DNA of 64,000 bases from the NCBI RefSeq assembly GCF_022637415.1, contig NZ_CP093340.1, forward strand, positions 1,116,001 through 1,180,000, read 5' to 3'. The position numbers were made by a program, and so were the translations under genes. A model generated the notes under the pieces. That model was given only the letters and a program-made list of their open reading frames with translations. It searched no databases and was not told the origin of the DNA. This DNA comes from Luteimonas sp. S4-F44. Lineage in GTDB: Bacteria; Pseudomonadota; Gammaproteobacteria; Xanthomonadales; Xanthomonadaceae. Positions 36,584 through 45,307 of this stretch are shown here, piece by piece (position 1 is the stretch's first letter; each line of letters opens with the position of its first letter).

Positions 36584-37966
36584 ATGACCACGTTCGAAAC
36601 CCTCGGGCTGTCGCCCGCGCTGCTGCGCGCGCTGACCGAAACCGGTTACACCACCCCCACCCCGATCCAGGCCGAAGCCATTCCGCTGGTACTGGGCGGC
36701 CATGACGTGCTGGGCGGTGCCCAGACCGGCACCGGCAAGACCGCCGCGTTCGGCCTGCCGCTGCTGCAGCGCCTGGCCAAGGAGACCCCGCCCAAGGGGC
36801 CGCGCAAGCCGCGCGCGCTGATCCTGGTGCCGACCCGCGAGCTCGCGGTGCAGGTGTCCGACAATCTCAAGGCCTATGGCCGCCACCTGCGCATGAACGT
36901 CACGACGATCTTCGGCGGCGCGGGCATGCAGCCGCAGATCGACAACCTGCGCCGTGGCGTCGACATCCTCGTCGCCTGCCCGGGCCGGTTGCTCGACCAT
37001 ATGGATTCGGGCCACGCCAAGCTCGACGCGGTCGAGGTGCTGGTGCTCGACGAGGCCGACCGCATGCTCGATATGGGCTTTTTGCCGCAGATGAAGCGCA
37101 TCCTGGGCCGTGTGCCCAAGGCACGCCAGACGCTGCTGTTCTCGGCCACGTTCGAGCCGCGGATCAAGGCACTGGCGCTGGAGTTCATGCGCGATCCCAA
37201 GCAGGTGCAGGTCGCGGCCAACAGCACGATCGCCGACACCATCGCCCATCGCGCCCACCCGGTCGACAACAGCCGCAAGCGCGATCTGCTGGTCGATCTG
37301 CTGTCCAAGCGCCACACCGATCAGGTGTTGGTGTTCGGCAAGACCAAGCACGGCTGCAACCGACTGGCCGAGCAGCTGGCCGAGTCCGGTCTGCCGTCGG
37401 TCGCGATCCACGGCAACAAGAGCCAGGCGCAGCGGCAGAAGGCGCTGGACGCGTTCAAGTCCGGCCGTGCCCGCATCCTGGTCGCGACCGACGTCGCCGC
37501 ACGCGGGCTCGACATTCCGAACCTGCCGCTGGTGATCAACCACGATCTGCCGATGGTTGCCGAGGACTACGTGCACCGCATCGGCCGGACCGGCCGCAAC
37601 GGCGCGTCGGGCGAGGCGCTGTCGCTGGTGTCGCCGGAGGAGGGCGGTCTGCTGCGCCAGATCCAGCGCATGCTCAAGGCCGAGATCGACATGAGCGCGG
37701 TCGAGGGCTACGAGCCGAGCCAGCCGGTCCGGCTGGATACGCCGATCCCGAAGAACGGCGGCGGTCAGCGTCGTCAGCCGGCCGGCGGTCGTCCGGGCGC
37801 GCGCATGGGCGAGCAGAAGCCCGGCGGCCAGCGTCCGCCGCGCAAGCCCGCTGCGCGCGGCCACGGCAAGCCCCAGGAACGCGGCGCCCATGCGCACGCC
37901 GGTCCCAGGCCGCACCGCCAGGGCGCCGGCAGGCCGCAGGGCGCACGGCAAGACACCCGCGCCTGA
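36584..37966 (+). CDS. rhlE: DEAD-box RNA helicase, RhlE type
   Basis: An ATP-dependent RNA helicase of 460 residues for ribosome and RNA remodelling. Helicase motifs in order: Q motif with GYTTPTPIQAEAIP, Walker A AQTGTGKT, PTRELAVQ, VACPGRLLDHM, DEADRMLDMGF, SAT, VLVFGKTKHG, ATDVAARGLDIP and HRIGRTGRNG. Core ends near residue 375; the tail to 460 is Gly/Arg/Pro-rich and basic, as in RhlE. A strong terminator follows. RhlE rather than DeaD is preferred because the core matches RhlE and there is no DeaD C-terminal RNA-binding domain. Confidence 0.93.
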   Translation: MTTFETLGLSPALLRALTETGYTTPTPIQAEAIPLVLGGHDVLGGAQTGTGKTAAFGLPLLQRLAKETPPKGPRKPRALILVPTRELAVQVSDNLKAYGRHLRMNVTTIFGGAGMQPQIDNLRRGVDILVACPGRLLDHMDSGHAKLDAVEVLVLDEADRMLDMGFLPQMKRILGRVPKARQTLLFSATFEPRIKALALEFMRDPKQVQVAANSTIADTIAHRAHPVDNSRKRDLLVDLLSKRHTDQVLVFGKTKHGCNRLAEQLAESGLPSVAIHGNKSQAQRQKALDAFKSGRARILVATDVAARGLDIPNLPLVINHDLPMVAEDYVHRIGRTGRNGASGEALSLVSPEEGGLLRQIQRMLKAEIDMSAVEGYEPSQPVRLDTPIPKNGGGQRRQPAGGRPGARMGEQKPGGQRPPRKPAARGHGKPQERGAHAHAGPRPHRQGAGRPQGARQDTRA

Positions 37967-37986
37967 GCCATCGGCGCGCGGCATCC

Positions 37987-38024
37987 AACCCCGCTTCCGC
38001 TTGCCGGAAGCGGGGTTCTTTTTT
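37987..38024 (+). terminator. Rho-independent terminator of rhlE
   Basis: A 13-bp stem (37987-37999 with 38005-38017, AACCCCGCTTCCG) around CTTGC is followed by CTTTTTT, a textbook intrinsic terminator on the plus strand. Confidence 0.93.
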
Positions 38025-38135
38025 CGGGTTTCTCGCCTGGTCGGAAGGACTCTTGCGTCTGCCGCTCGCGCAGTGCGTTCGTCCTCGGGAGCGCATCGCG
38101 CGGGCCGGGGATCGCGTTCCGGCTCTGCAAAAACA

Positions 38136-38190
38136 AAACCGGGGTCAGAGTGCAATTTCGCCTCGCGAAATTGCACTCTGACCCCGGTTT
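38136..38190. repeat. REP-like palindrome, copy 2
   Basis: Perfect 26-bp arms start AAACCGGGGTCAGAGTGC and continue CAATTTCGC, around a CTC spacer. The inner 21 bp of each arm are identical to the copy at 24804-24848. It lies between the convergent rhlE and PHB depolymerase genes, after the rhlE terminator. Confidence 0.85.
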
Positions 38191-38213
38191 ACGAGGCGGC
38201 GGCGGGCCTGGCG

Positions 38214-39533
38214 TTAGCCGCGCTTGCGCTTGCCGTTGCGCGGGGCCGATGGCGTCTTGGCCGCGGTGCGCTGCGATGGCGCGGCCGGCCCGCCGTGCGC
38301 GGCGATGAAGTCGCGGACCTGCGGGTAGACCTGGTTGCGCCAGCGGCGGCCGCTGAAGATGCCGTAGTGGCCGGCGCCCTCGACGGTGAGGTGGGCGCGG
38401 TCGGCCTCGGCGATGCCGGTGCACAGCGTGTGCGCCGCGCGTGTCTGGCCTTCGCCGGAGATGTCGTCGAGCTCGCCCTCGATCGTCAGCAGCGCGGTAC
38501 CGGTGATCTGCGACGGATCGACCGGCTCGCCGGCCACGACCCAACGTCCGCGCGGCAGCAGGTGCTGCTGGAACACCACGCGGATCGTGTCGAGGTAGTA
38601 CTCGGCCGGCATGTCGAGCACCGCGTTGTACTCGTCGTAGAACCGGCGGTGCGCCTGTGCGTCCTCGAGGTCGCCCTTGATCAGGTTCTCGTAGAACGCA
38701 CGGTGCGATTCCAGATGCCGCTCGGGATTCATCGCCATGAAGCCCATGTGCTGCAGGAAGCCGGGATAGACCAGACGCCCGCGCCCCGGATAGTTCATCG
38801 GCACCGGGTGGACGACGTTGTGCTGGAACCACGACAGCGGCTTTTCGGTCGCCAGGTTGTTGACCGCGGTCGGCGACTGTCGGGTGTCGATCGGCCCGCC
38901 CATCATCACCAGCGAGCGCGGCGTCGGCTCGCCGCGTGCGGCCATCAGCGACACCGCTGCGAGCACCGGCACAGTGGGCTGGCAGACGCTGATCACGTGC
39001 AGATCCTCGGCGCCGATGTGACGGATGAAGGTCTCGATGTAGGCGACGTAGTCGTCAAGCGAGAACCCGCCGGACTCGGTCGGCACCATCCGCGCGTCCA
39101 CCCAGTCGGTGATGTAGACCTTGTGGTCGCGCAGCAGCGTGCGCACCGTATCGCGCAGCAGGGTGGCGTGGTGGCCCGACAGCGGCGCGACCACCAGCAC
39201 GCGCGGCTGGGCGCGGATCACCTCCAGGTGCGCCGGATCGTCGGTGTAGCGCTTGAAGCGCAGCAGCTTGCAGAACGGCAGTTCCATTTCGTCGAGTTGC
39301 ACGACCGGATAGGTGCGGTCGTTGTGCTCGACCGAATGGATGTCGAAGGCCGGTTTCTCGTAGTCCTTGCCGATCCGGTAGAGCAGTTCATTGGCCGCGG
39401 CGACCTGGTCGGCGCCCGCCAGCTGCGACAGCCAGGTGCCGCCGGGCGCGTAGGCGCGCGCGGTGGCGTCAGCCAGCAGTGTCCACGGCTTCATCCACGC
39501 GCGGCCGAGTTCGTGCATTTGGTAGAACAGCAT
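38214..39533 (-). CDS. phaZ: Intracellular polyhydroxyalkanoate depolymerase
   Basis: Hydrolyses stored polyhydroxybutyrate granules inside the cell. It is 439 residues without a signal peptide. The lipase-box-like nucleophile elbow is SVCQPT with Cys184, matching the catalytic Cys183 described for Cupriavidus PhaZa1; the triad's Asp and His are visible in EGELDDISGEGQ and EGAGHYGIFSGRRW. The C-terminus is Lys/Arg-rich (KRKRG). The ATG at 39531-39533 gives the conserved MLFYQMHELGRAWMKPW. A 3-hydroxybutyrate dehydrogenase gene lies 3 kb away, but no PHB synthase is in the window. Confidence 0.92.
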   Translation of the reverse strand: MLFYQMHELGRAWMKPWTLLADATARAYAPGGTWLSQLAGADQVAAANELLYRIGKDYEKPAFDIHSVEHNDRTYPVVQLDEMELPFCKLLRFKRYTDDPAHLEVIRAQPRVLVVAPLSGHHATLLRDTVRTLLRDHKVYITDWVDARMVPTESGGFSLDDYVAYIETFIRHIGAEDLHVISVCQPTVPVLAAVSLMAARGEPTPRSLVMMGGPIDTRQSPTAVNNLATEKPLSWFQHNVVHPVPMNYPGRGRLVYPGFLQHMGFMAMNPERHLESHRAFYENLIKGDLEDAQAHRRFYDEYNAVLDMPAEYYLDTIRVVFQQHLLPRGRWVVAGEPVDPSQITGTALLTIEGELDDISGEGQTRAAHTLCTGIAEADRAHLTVEGAGHYGIFSGRRWRNQVYPQVRDFIAAHGGPAAPSQRTAAKTPSAPRNGKRKRG

Positions 39534-39569
39534 GACGGGTATCCGGGGGCGGGTTGTGCGTTGCAACAT

Positions 39570-39575
39570 ATTCTA
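39570..39575 (-). promoter_or_regulatory. Candidate -10 box for phaZ
   Basis: On the minus strand TAGAAT (39570-39575) lies 36 bp before the depolymerase start in an AT-rich pocket, next to the short palindrome GTTGCAAC. No good -35 is seen. Confidence 0.35.
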
Positions 39576-39612
39576 GGCCGCATGAACGCGTCCTGCGGGA
39601 TTGCGGCCGGAT

Positions 39613-40215
39613 TCAGCTCGTCGTCGGCACCAGTTCGAGCGCCGTGGCGGCGTCGGCCAGGGCCGGCGAGAGCCAGCAGTGCGAGCCCAGCGGGCGGAAG
39701 CCGACGCCGGTAAACCGCGTGCGGTAGAAGCGGGCCGGACGTTGCCGGAAGCCGTCGTCGTCGCCTTCGGCGCCGTCCTCGCGGGCGAAGGTCTCCAGAA
39801 ACGCGACGCCGCCGCACAGCTCGGCCAGACCGGGCAGGCCGCGATCGAGCTCGCGCGTGTCCAGGTAGTGCATGACGTCGCTGCACACCAGCAGATCGAC
39901 CGGCGGGCAGGGTCGCAGCATCGCGAAATCGCCGAACCGCGCCAGGTGCAGATTCCGCGTGCGTCCGTGCCGACCGACCGCGTAGGTGCTGGCATCGAAG
40001 CCCAGATACTGCGCTTTTGGGCGGAGCTTGCGCAGCGGCGCGCGCCAGGCGCCTTCGCCGCAACCGATGTCGAGCACGCTGCGCAACGGCCGCTCGAGAT
40101 GGTACTCGGCGGTCGCCACCGCGAGCGCGACCTTTCGCGCCAGGCGCGCCGGCCCGCCGATGTCGCCGGCGCGGTACCAGCGGTCGAAGTAGGCACGGTC
40201 GTATTGCTTGGCCAT
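39613..40215 (-). CDS. Class I SAM-dependent methyltransferase
   Basis: A 200-residue cytosolic methyltransferase. Motif I is SVLDIGCGEGAWRAPLRKL at about residues 46-64; motif II region YLGFDASTYAVGRHG; post-I DLLVCSDVMHYLD. The methyl acceptor is unknown. It begins MAKQYDRAYFDRWYR, a start seen in small-molecule-type methyltransferases. Divergent from hemJ; upstream of phaZ on the same strand by 79 bp, with a probable phaZ promoter between them. Confidence 0.85.
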   Translation of the reverse strand: MAKQYDRAYFDRWYRAGDIGGPARLARKVALAVATAEYHLERPLRSVLDIGCGEGAWRAPLRKLRPKAQYLGFDASTYAVGRHGRTRNLHLARFGDFAMLRPCPPVDLLVCSDVMHYLDTRELDRGLPGLAELCGGVAFLETFAREDGAEGDDDGFRQRPARFYRTRFTGVGFRPLGSHCWLSPALADAATALELVPTTS

Positions 40216-40324
40216 CGAAAATGCCGGCGCGAACGGGGGGCGGCCATTCTAAGCGGCAGCGCCGCGCGCGACCGGACGCAGGCGACATGCGATCCTATGC
40301 GCCAGCCAGAGGAGCCAGCGCACA

Positions 40325-40774
40325 ATGCAAGCCTATCTGTGGGTCAAAACCTTTCACTTGGTGTTCGTGATGGCCTGGATCGCCGCCGCGTTCTACCTGC
40401 CGCGGATCCTGATCAATCTGGTCGAGGCCCAGGGGCGCGCCGAGGTGCATGAGCGACTGGTGCTGATGGGGCGGCGGCTGTACCGCTTCGGGCATGTGAT
40501 GGCGGGCCTGGCGGTCGCGCTGGGGCTGGTGCTGTGGCTGGGTTATCGGGTGCTGCCGGACTTCCCGACGATGGTCGGCGGTGCGGGCTGGATGCACGCC
40601 AAACTGCTGCTGGTGGTGCTGCTGTTCGCGCATTTCGTCGTCGGTGGGCGCTGGCTCAAGGGCGCCGGCCGCGGCCGCGCGCTGCCCTCGACACGTGCGC
40701 TGCGCTGGTTCAACGAAGTGCCGGTGCTGTTGCTGGTGGGCGTGGTGTATCTGGTGATCGCCAAGCCCTTCTAG
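40325..40774 (+). CDS. hemJ: Protoporphyrinogen IX oxidase HemJ family (UPF0093/CopD-like)
   Basis: An inner-membrane haem-synthesis enzyme oxidising protoporphyrinogen IX to protoporphyrin IX. It is 149 residues with four hydrophobic segments. Diagnostic positions are the early histidine in LWVKTFHLVFVMAWIAAAFY and LPR nearby, RRLYRFGHVMAG, GWMHAKLLLVVLL, and the C-terminal RWFNEVPVLLLVG, all matching HemJ. It is often labelled CopD family in databases. Other haem genes are not adjacent. If neither HemG nor HemY exists in the genome, this would be the sole enzyme for the step. Confidence 0.85.
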   Translation: MQAYLWVKTFHLVFVMAWIAAAFYLPRILINLVEAQGRAEVHERLVLMGRRLYRFGHVMAGLAVALGLVLWLGYRVLPDFPTMVGGAGWMHAKLLLVVLLFAHFVVGGRWLKGAGRGRALPSTRALRWFNEVPVLLLVGVVYLVIAKPF

Positions 40775-40829
40775 AGCCCGTCCAGCACGACGCCCCGGCC
40801 GGCATGTCGCCGACCGGGCGTGTCCTGTC

Positions 40830-42500
40830 TCACTCGTGCGCGGTGACGCCGGCGTCGATGCGCGCGTAGCTGCGGTCGCCGAAGCCGCCCGCAGTGCTGC
40901 CGTCGGAGATCGAGAACAGCCGCTCCGCCAGGCCGTAATCGCTGTTGCCCAGGTTGCGACCCAGCGAGAGCGCGAAGTCCCAAGCCTTGGGCGCGGGATA
41001 GCTGCCGTCGCGGTTCTGGTAGCCCAGCAGGTGCCCCAGGCTCATATGGGCGCCATTGCCGACCGCTGTGGCGGTCTTGTCGGCCAGTGCGGCCATCTGC
41101 TGTTCGCTGAAGCTCAGGGTCACGGTCTGGCCTTCCTGGACCGGCGTGCCGTCGAGGCCGCCGCTCAGCGCGGCGTTGAGCATCTGCACATTGCTCTGGT
41201 CGACCTTGACGTCGTAACTGTAGACGCGCGCGCTGGCGATCTCATTACCGTTCGCGTCCCAGCGCTGGGTCACGTTCATCGGCACGTTGCCCGCGTACTG
41301 CAGGTCGACGTTGCGTTCGATGCTGCCATCGGCATGGGTGGTCACGACCATGTTGCCGGTGTTGCGGGCACCGTCGAGCGACAGGTTCACCGGCCCGAGC
41401 TTGGCGCTGAGGTTGGTCTGCGAGCTGTAGTCCAGGCGCTCGATGGTGGCGACGTCGGTGACGCCAGTGCCGTTCGTTTCGGGCAGGGCGCCGGTGGCCA
41501 GAAAGTCGTTGTAGGCGGCCTGGCCGGCCTCGGTGGACAGGTCGAACTCCGCGGTGCGCAGCGTCGCGCCCGCCAGGCTGTCGTTGCGGCCCAGCATGAT
41601 GTTGCCGATCCCGAACTCCACGCCGACGCCGTTGTAGGCCTTGACCGCCTCGGTCGGCCCGGCGGTCACCCGCACCGTGTCCTCGCCGGTGCGCGCGATC
41701 ACCGTGCTGACGCCGGTTTCGTCGGTGACCCTGGTCTGGCCCGCGAGATGGTGGAAGGTCGCCTTGAACTCGTTGGTGGTGTAGTCCGAACCGTTCATCG
41801 TGACCGTGGACCCGACCGGCATCGAGCGTGGCGAGAACGGATTCACCGACAGCGGGTCGGCCCCGGCATCGGCCGGCATCGCGACCTGGTAGCTGGCGCG
41901 GATGCCGTCGGTCCGGCCGAGCTCGACGCCGGCCTTCGGCGTGTTCACGCCGCCCTTGAGCGACACCGAGACATCGCTCGAGACCTTGTAGGTCGTCACG
42001 CCGTTGGCGGTGTTCACGCCGCCACTCACTGATGCATTTGCCCCGGCGCCGAAGCTCACGCCATAGCCCTTGGCGGACTTTAGCGACTCGCTGAAGGACA
42101 CACCGCCCGAGGCGGTGACCGAGCCGGCCTCCGGATTGACGCTGACGTTGCCGCTGCCCGACGTGGTGGACTGGTGCGTGGTGCCGGCATCACTGGTGTA
42201 GGTGGTGCGGCTGTCGGTCCGCGTGCCCTGGTTGGCGCTGATGCCGCCGGTGTTGGAGATCGAGACGCCCTGGCTGTCGCTCTGCGACACGCGCGTGGGG
42301 ATCACCAGCTCGTCGCTGGGATAGATCATCTCCGGGTTCACGACCTGCGGGTTGGCCTTGAGCAGGTCCTGCGGCGAGACACCGTACTGGTTCGCGATCT
42401 GGACCAGGCTCTCGGCCGGCTGCACGGTGTGCCGTGTGGGCTCGGTGGACGGGGATGTAGGAAGCGCCGACGGCGCGTGGGAGACGGGCTGGATGCTCAT
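40830..42500 (-). CDS. LysM-domain protein of unknown function
   Basis: A 556-residue protein I do not otherwise recognise. A LysM module lies at about residues 24-70 (HTVQPAESLVQIANQYGVSP, then DLLKANPQVVNPEMIYPSDELVIP), predicting peptidoglycan or chitin binding. The N-terminus has no signal peptide: it is Ser/Pro/Thr-rich and polar. Residues 75-180 are low-complexity Ser/Thr/Gly; from about 180 the sequence is rich in alternating polar and hydrophobic residues and Asn/Thr/Val, suggesting a beta-structured domain. No catalytic motif is evident, and the C-terminus lacks the Gln-rich XVIPCD pattern of Xanthomonas type IV effectors. It is convergent with hemJ and stands alone. Leaderless export or a cytosolic role are both open. 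Confidence 0.85.
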   Translation of the reverse strand: MSIQPVSHAPSALPTSPSTEPTRHTVQPAESLVQIANQYGVSPQDLLKANPQVVNPEMIYPSDELVIPTRVSQSDSQGVSISNTGGISANQGTRTDSRTTYTSDAGTTHQSTTSGSGNVSVNPEAGSVTASGGVSFSESLKSAKGYGVSFGAGANASVSGGVNTANGVTTYKVSSDVSVSLKGGVNTPKAGVELGRTDGIRASYQVAMPADAGADPLSVNPFSPRSMPVGSTVTMNGSDYTTNEFKATFHHLAGQTRVTDETGVSTVIARTGEDTVRVTAGPTEAVKAYNGVGVEFGIGNIMLGRNDSLAGATLRTAEFDLSTEAGQAAYNDFLATGALPETNGTGVTDVATIERLDYSSQTNLSAKLGPVNLSLDGARNTGNMVVTTHADGSIERNVDLQYAGNVPMNVTQRWDANGNEIASARVYSYDVKVDQSNVQMLNAALSGGLDGTPVQEGQTVTLSFSEQQMAALADKTATAVGNGAHMSLGHLLGYQNRDGSYPAPKAWDFALSLGRNLGNSDYGLAERLFSISDGSTAGGFGDRSYARIDAGVTAHE

Positions 42501-42634
42501 GCGGAACCTGACTGGAAATCCTATTCAGAATAAAAGTCGGGCCTGCGCACGGCAGCTAGGGTCATCCCGAGGTCGGGGCGCGAGCCACCTGCCGAGCCAG
42601 TCTCGATTCAGCGATGCGCCCACCGCGTCGGGGG

Positions 42635-43435
42635 CTACCGCATCGCCCAGCCGTGGCTGACATTGAGACTCTGCCCGGTCAGCGCGTTGGTCTCGAACGC
42701 GGCCAGCATCAACGCGACGTTGGCGACATCGTCGAGCGTGGTGAATTCGCCGTCCACGGTGTCCTTGAGCATCACCTGGCGCACGATCTCGTCCTCGCTC
42801 AGCCCCAGCGCCTGTGCCTGCTCCGGGATCTGTTTCTCCACAAGCGGCGTGCGCACGAAGCCGGGGCAGACCACGTTCGCGCGCACCCCGTACTCGGCGC
42901 CTTCCTTGGCCACCGTGCGCGCCAGGCCGAGCAGCCCGTGCTTGGCGGTGACGTAGGGGGCCTTGAGCTTGGAGGCGAGGTGGGAATGCACCGAGCCCAT
43001 GTAGACGATGGCGCCGCCTTCGCGGCGCCTGGCCATGTCGCGCAGGCACTCGCGGGTGGTCAGGAACGCGCCATCGAGATGGATCGCGAGCAGCCGCTTC
43101 CAGTCGGCGAAGTCGAAGTCGATGATCGGGCTGACGATCTGGATACCGGCGTTGGCGACCAGCACGTCGATCCTGCCGTAATGCGCGATCGCGCGGGCGA
43201 TGCCGTCCACGACCTGCGCCTCGTTGGCGACATCCATCGGCAACGCCAGGGCGTCGCCGCCGGTGGCGCGGATCCCGGCAGCAACCGTCTCGGCGGCCTC
43301 GGCCGCGAGGTCGGCGACGACTATCCGACCGCCGGCCGCGGCATAGACCTCGGCGATGCGCCGGCCGATGCCGCTGGCCGCGCCGGTGACCACGCAGACC
43401 TTGCCTTCGAGACGATTCATGCGCGCATTCGCCAT
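42635..43435 (-). CDS. bdhA: 3-hydroxybutyrate dehydrogenase
   Basis: An NAD-dependent short-chain dehydrogenase that oxidises 3-hydroxybutyrate to acetoacetate. It is 266 residues with the TGAASGIG cofactor loop, VANAGIQ, and the Ser-Tyr-Lys site in [42 protein letters not shown] and [10 protein letters not shown] are typical of bacterial 3-hydroxybutyrate dehydrogenases rather than generic SDRs. ATG 43420 (MNRLEGKV) is an equally likely start. With phaZ nearby it supplies the next step of PHB breakdown. Confidence 0.9.
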   Translation of the reverse strand: MANARMNRLEGKVCVVTGAASGIGRRIAEVYAAAGGRIVVADLAAEAAETVAAGIRATGGDALALPMDVANEAQVVDGIARAIAHYGRIDVLVANAGIQIVSPIIDFDFADWKRLLAIHLDGAFLTTRECLRDMARRREGGAIVYMGSVHSHLASKLKAPYVTAKHGLLGLARTVAKEGAEYGVRANVVCPGFVRTPLVEKQIPEQAQALGLSEDEIVRQVMLKDTVDGEFTTLDDVANVALMLAAFETNALTGQSLNVSHGWAMR

Positions 43436-43477
43436 GGGGACGTGCCGCGCAGCTTAGCCCGACCGCGGGCGCGTGCG

Positions 43478-45166
43478 TCAGGGCGTACGCGCCGGTGCCG
43501 GCGTCGGCAGTTCGACCGGCACGCCGTCGGCATTGCAGTGGCCGTTCGCGCACAGCTGCGCACGCAAGGCTGGGGTCGCCTGCACGATGATGTGGTAGAT
43601 CGCGTTCTGCTCCATCGTGCCGCGCACCGCGTCGCTGCCCGGACCGCGTGCCCAGATGCCGACGTCGTCGCCGCCGTGCGACTCGCTCTTCATCGGTACC
43701 AGCGCCTCCTGCATGTAGTCCGGGTGCTCGGTGTCGACTGCGCGCAGGTCCGGTCGTCCCTGCGCCGGCTCAACGCTGCGGGGCGCGTGGGCGTGGGTCT
43801 TGGGCCCGGCCGGTTGCTGGTCGCTGGCACCGGTGTAGCCCGGGCCGTTGGCGTAGGACAGCGTGGTGTAGGGCAGGCCGGTGGCGTCGAGCGCGTAGGC
43901 GGTGGGATCGCCCTCTTCGCCGGTGCGGCCGCGGACCTTGCCCAGGATCGGATTGCCACGCGCCGGGTAGCCGACGAAGTTCAGCGTGTGCGAGTGGTCG
44001 GCGGTGACCAGGATCAGGGTGTCGTCGGCGGAGGTCGCCTCGACCGCGGCTTGCACGGCGCGCGACATCGAGACCGTCTCGTCCAGGGCGCGGAACGCGT
44101 TACCGGCGTGGTTGGCGTGGTCGATACGGCCGCCTTCGACCAGCAGCACGTAGCCCTTGCCGTCGCGTGACAGGGCGTCGATCGCGAAGCGCGTCATCGT
44201 CTCCAGATCGGGCTGACCGTCCGGCCCGGTGTCGCGGTCGTGCTCGTAGTCCATGTGGCTGAGGCCGAACAAGCCCAGCACCGAGGATGACGCACGCGCG
44301 GCCTGCAACTGCCGCGTGGTCCAGACGAATGCGCCATCGGGGCGGGCGGCCTGCCACTCGTCTACGAGGTTGCGGCCGTCGCGGCGTTGACCGCGGATGC
44401 CGGGCATCACCTCCGCGTCGGGCAGGAACGGGCGCGCACCGCCGCCCAGGGCGACGCGCGGGCCGTAGCCGTCGCGCACGGCGTCGACGAACTGGCTGGC
44501 GATGTCGCGGCAGCCGGCGGCGCGTGCGGCTTCGGGCATGTCGACATCGCTCTCCCAGTTGCGGTCCGGGACGTGGGCGTAGGTCGCGGCGGGGGTGGCA
44601 TGGGTCAGCCGCGCGGTCGTCACGATGCCGGTCGCAAGGCCAGCCTCGGCGGCCAGGCGCAGCCACGACTGCAGGTGACGGCCCTGGCTGTCGGCGCAGT
44701 CGGTGCGGTCGCCGGCCGAGACGCCGATCGCGCCCATGTGCGATTTCACGCCGGTCGCAACCGCGGTCATCGTGCCGGCCGAGTCGGGCGTCTGCGAATC
44801 GGTGTTGTAGGTCTTGCTCAAGCCGGTATGCGGGAAGTGTTCCCAGCTCAGCTGGTGCTCCTCACCGGTGCCGCCGTTGCGCTGGCCTTCGAGGATGCGC
44901 GCGGCGGCGACCGTGGTCAGGCTCATGCCGTCGCCGAGGAAGACGATGACGTTCTTCGCGTTCCCGGCCATCGCGCCATTGCCTGCCGCGCGCGCGGCGC
45001 CGCTGCGGTACCACCATTGCGCGGTCTCGTCGGCGGGGCGCGCGGCGACGGGGACGTCGACGTGCAGTGCGGTGCCGGCCTGGGGCGGCGCGGGGGTGTC
45101 GATGGAGGCGCAGGCGGCGCAGAGCAGGGTCAGGGTGCAGGCGAGGCCCGCGGAGGAAACGCGCAT
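43478..45166 (-). CDS. Alkaline phosphatase, lipoprotein-like
   Basis: A 562-residue exported phosphomonoesterase of the PhoA family (PF00245). The nucleophile Ser129 is in QTPDSAGTMTAVATGVK; metal ligands are visible in VIVFLGDGMS, LLVEGGRIDHANHAG and TADHSHTLNF, and ESHGGDDVGIWARG near the end. The signal sequence ends CAAC (Cys19), an imperfect lipobox, so it may be membrane-anchored. It scavenges phosphate in the periplasm. No Pho box was recognised in the 141 bp before the divergent response-regulator gene. Confidence 0.92.
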   Translation of the reverse strand: MRVSSAGLACTLTLLCAACASIDTPAPPQAGTALHVDVPVAARPADETAQWWYRSGAARAAGNGAMAGNAKNVIVFLGDGMSLTTVAAARILEGQRNGGTGEEHQLSWEHFPHTGLSKTYNTDSQTPDSAGTMTAVATGVKSHMGAIGVSAGDRTDCADSQGRHLQSWLRLAAEAGLATGIVTTARLTHATPAATYAHVPDRNWESDVDMPEAARAAGCRDIASQFVDAVRDGYGPRVALGGGARPFLPDAEVMPGIRGQRRDGRNLVDEWQAARPDGAFVWTTRQLQAARASSSVLGLFGLSHMDYEHDRDTGPDGQPDLETMTRFAIDALSRDGKGYVLLVEGGRIDHANHAGNAFRALDETVSMSRAVQAAVEATSADDTLILVTADHSHTLNFVGYPARGNPILGKVRGRTGEEGDPTAYALDATGLPYTTLSYANGPGYTGASDQQPAGPKTHAHAPRSVEPAQGRPDLRAVDTEHPDYMQEALVPMKSESHGGDDVGIWARGPGSDAVRGTMEQNAIYHIIVQATPALRAQLCANGHCNADGVPVELPTPAPARTP

Positions 45167-45307
45167 GGAGAGTCGGCCCGGAAACGAAAAGATGCGCCTC
45201 CATTATGCCCGCCTCACATGGCAGGCTCGTGTCAGGTGCGCGGCGCGCTACCATCGGTGGTGTCGGCGAGGCGATGCCCCCACGCCTGCCGGCGCGGAAC
45301 GACCACG

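Noticed and set aside
24804..38190. The two palindromes as ends of a 13-kb mobile element
   Set aside because: Each is a complete palindrome, not a one-ended inverted repeat, and the intervening genes are ordinary core-type genes without a transposase or integrase.
39559..39567. TGCGTTGCA as a PhaR-binding site before phaZ
   Set aside because: It resembles TGC-rich PhaR sites in other genera, but no PhaR gene is in the window and the match is short.
40775..40829. Terminator between hemJ and the LysM gene
   Set aside because: Only an imperfect GC stem is visible; not distinguishable from background.
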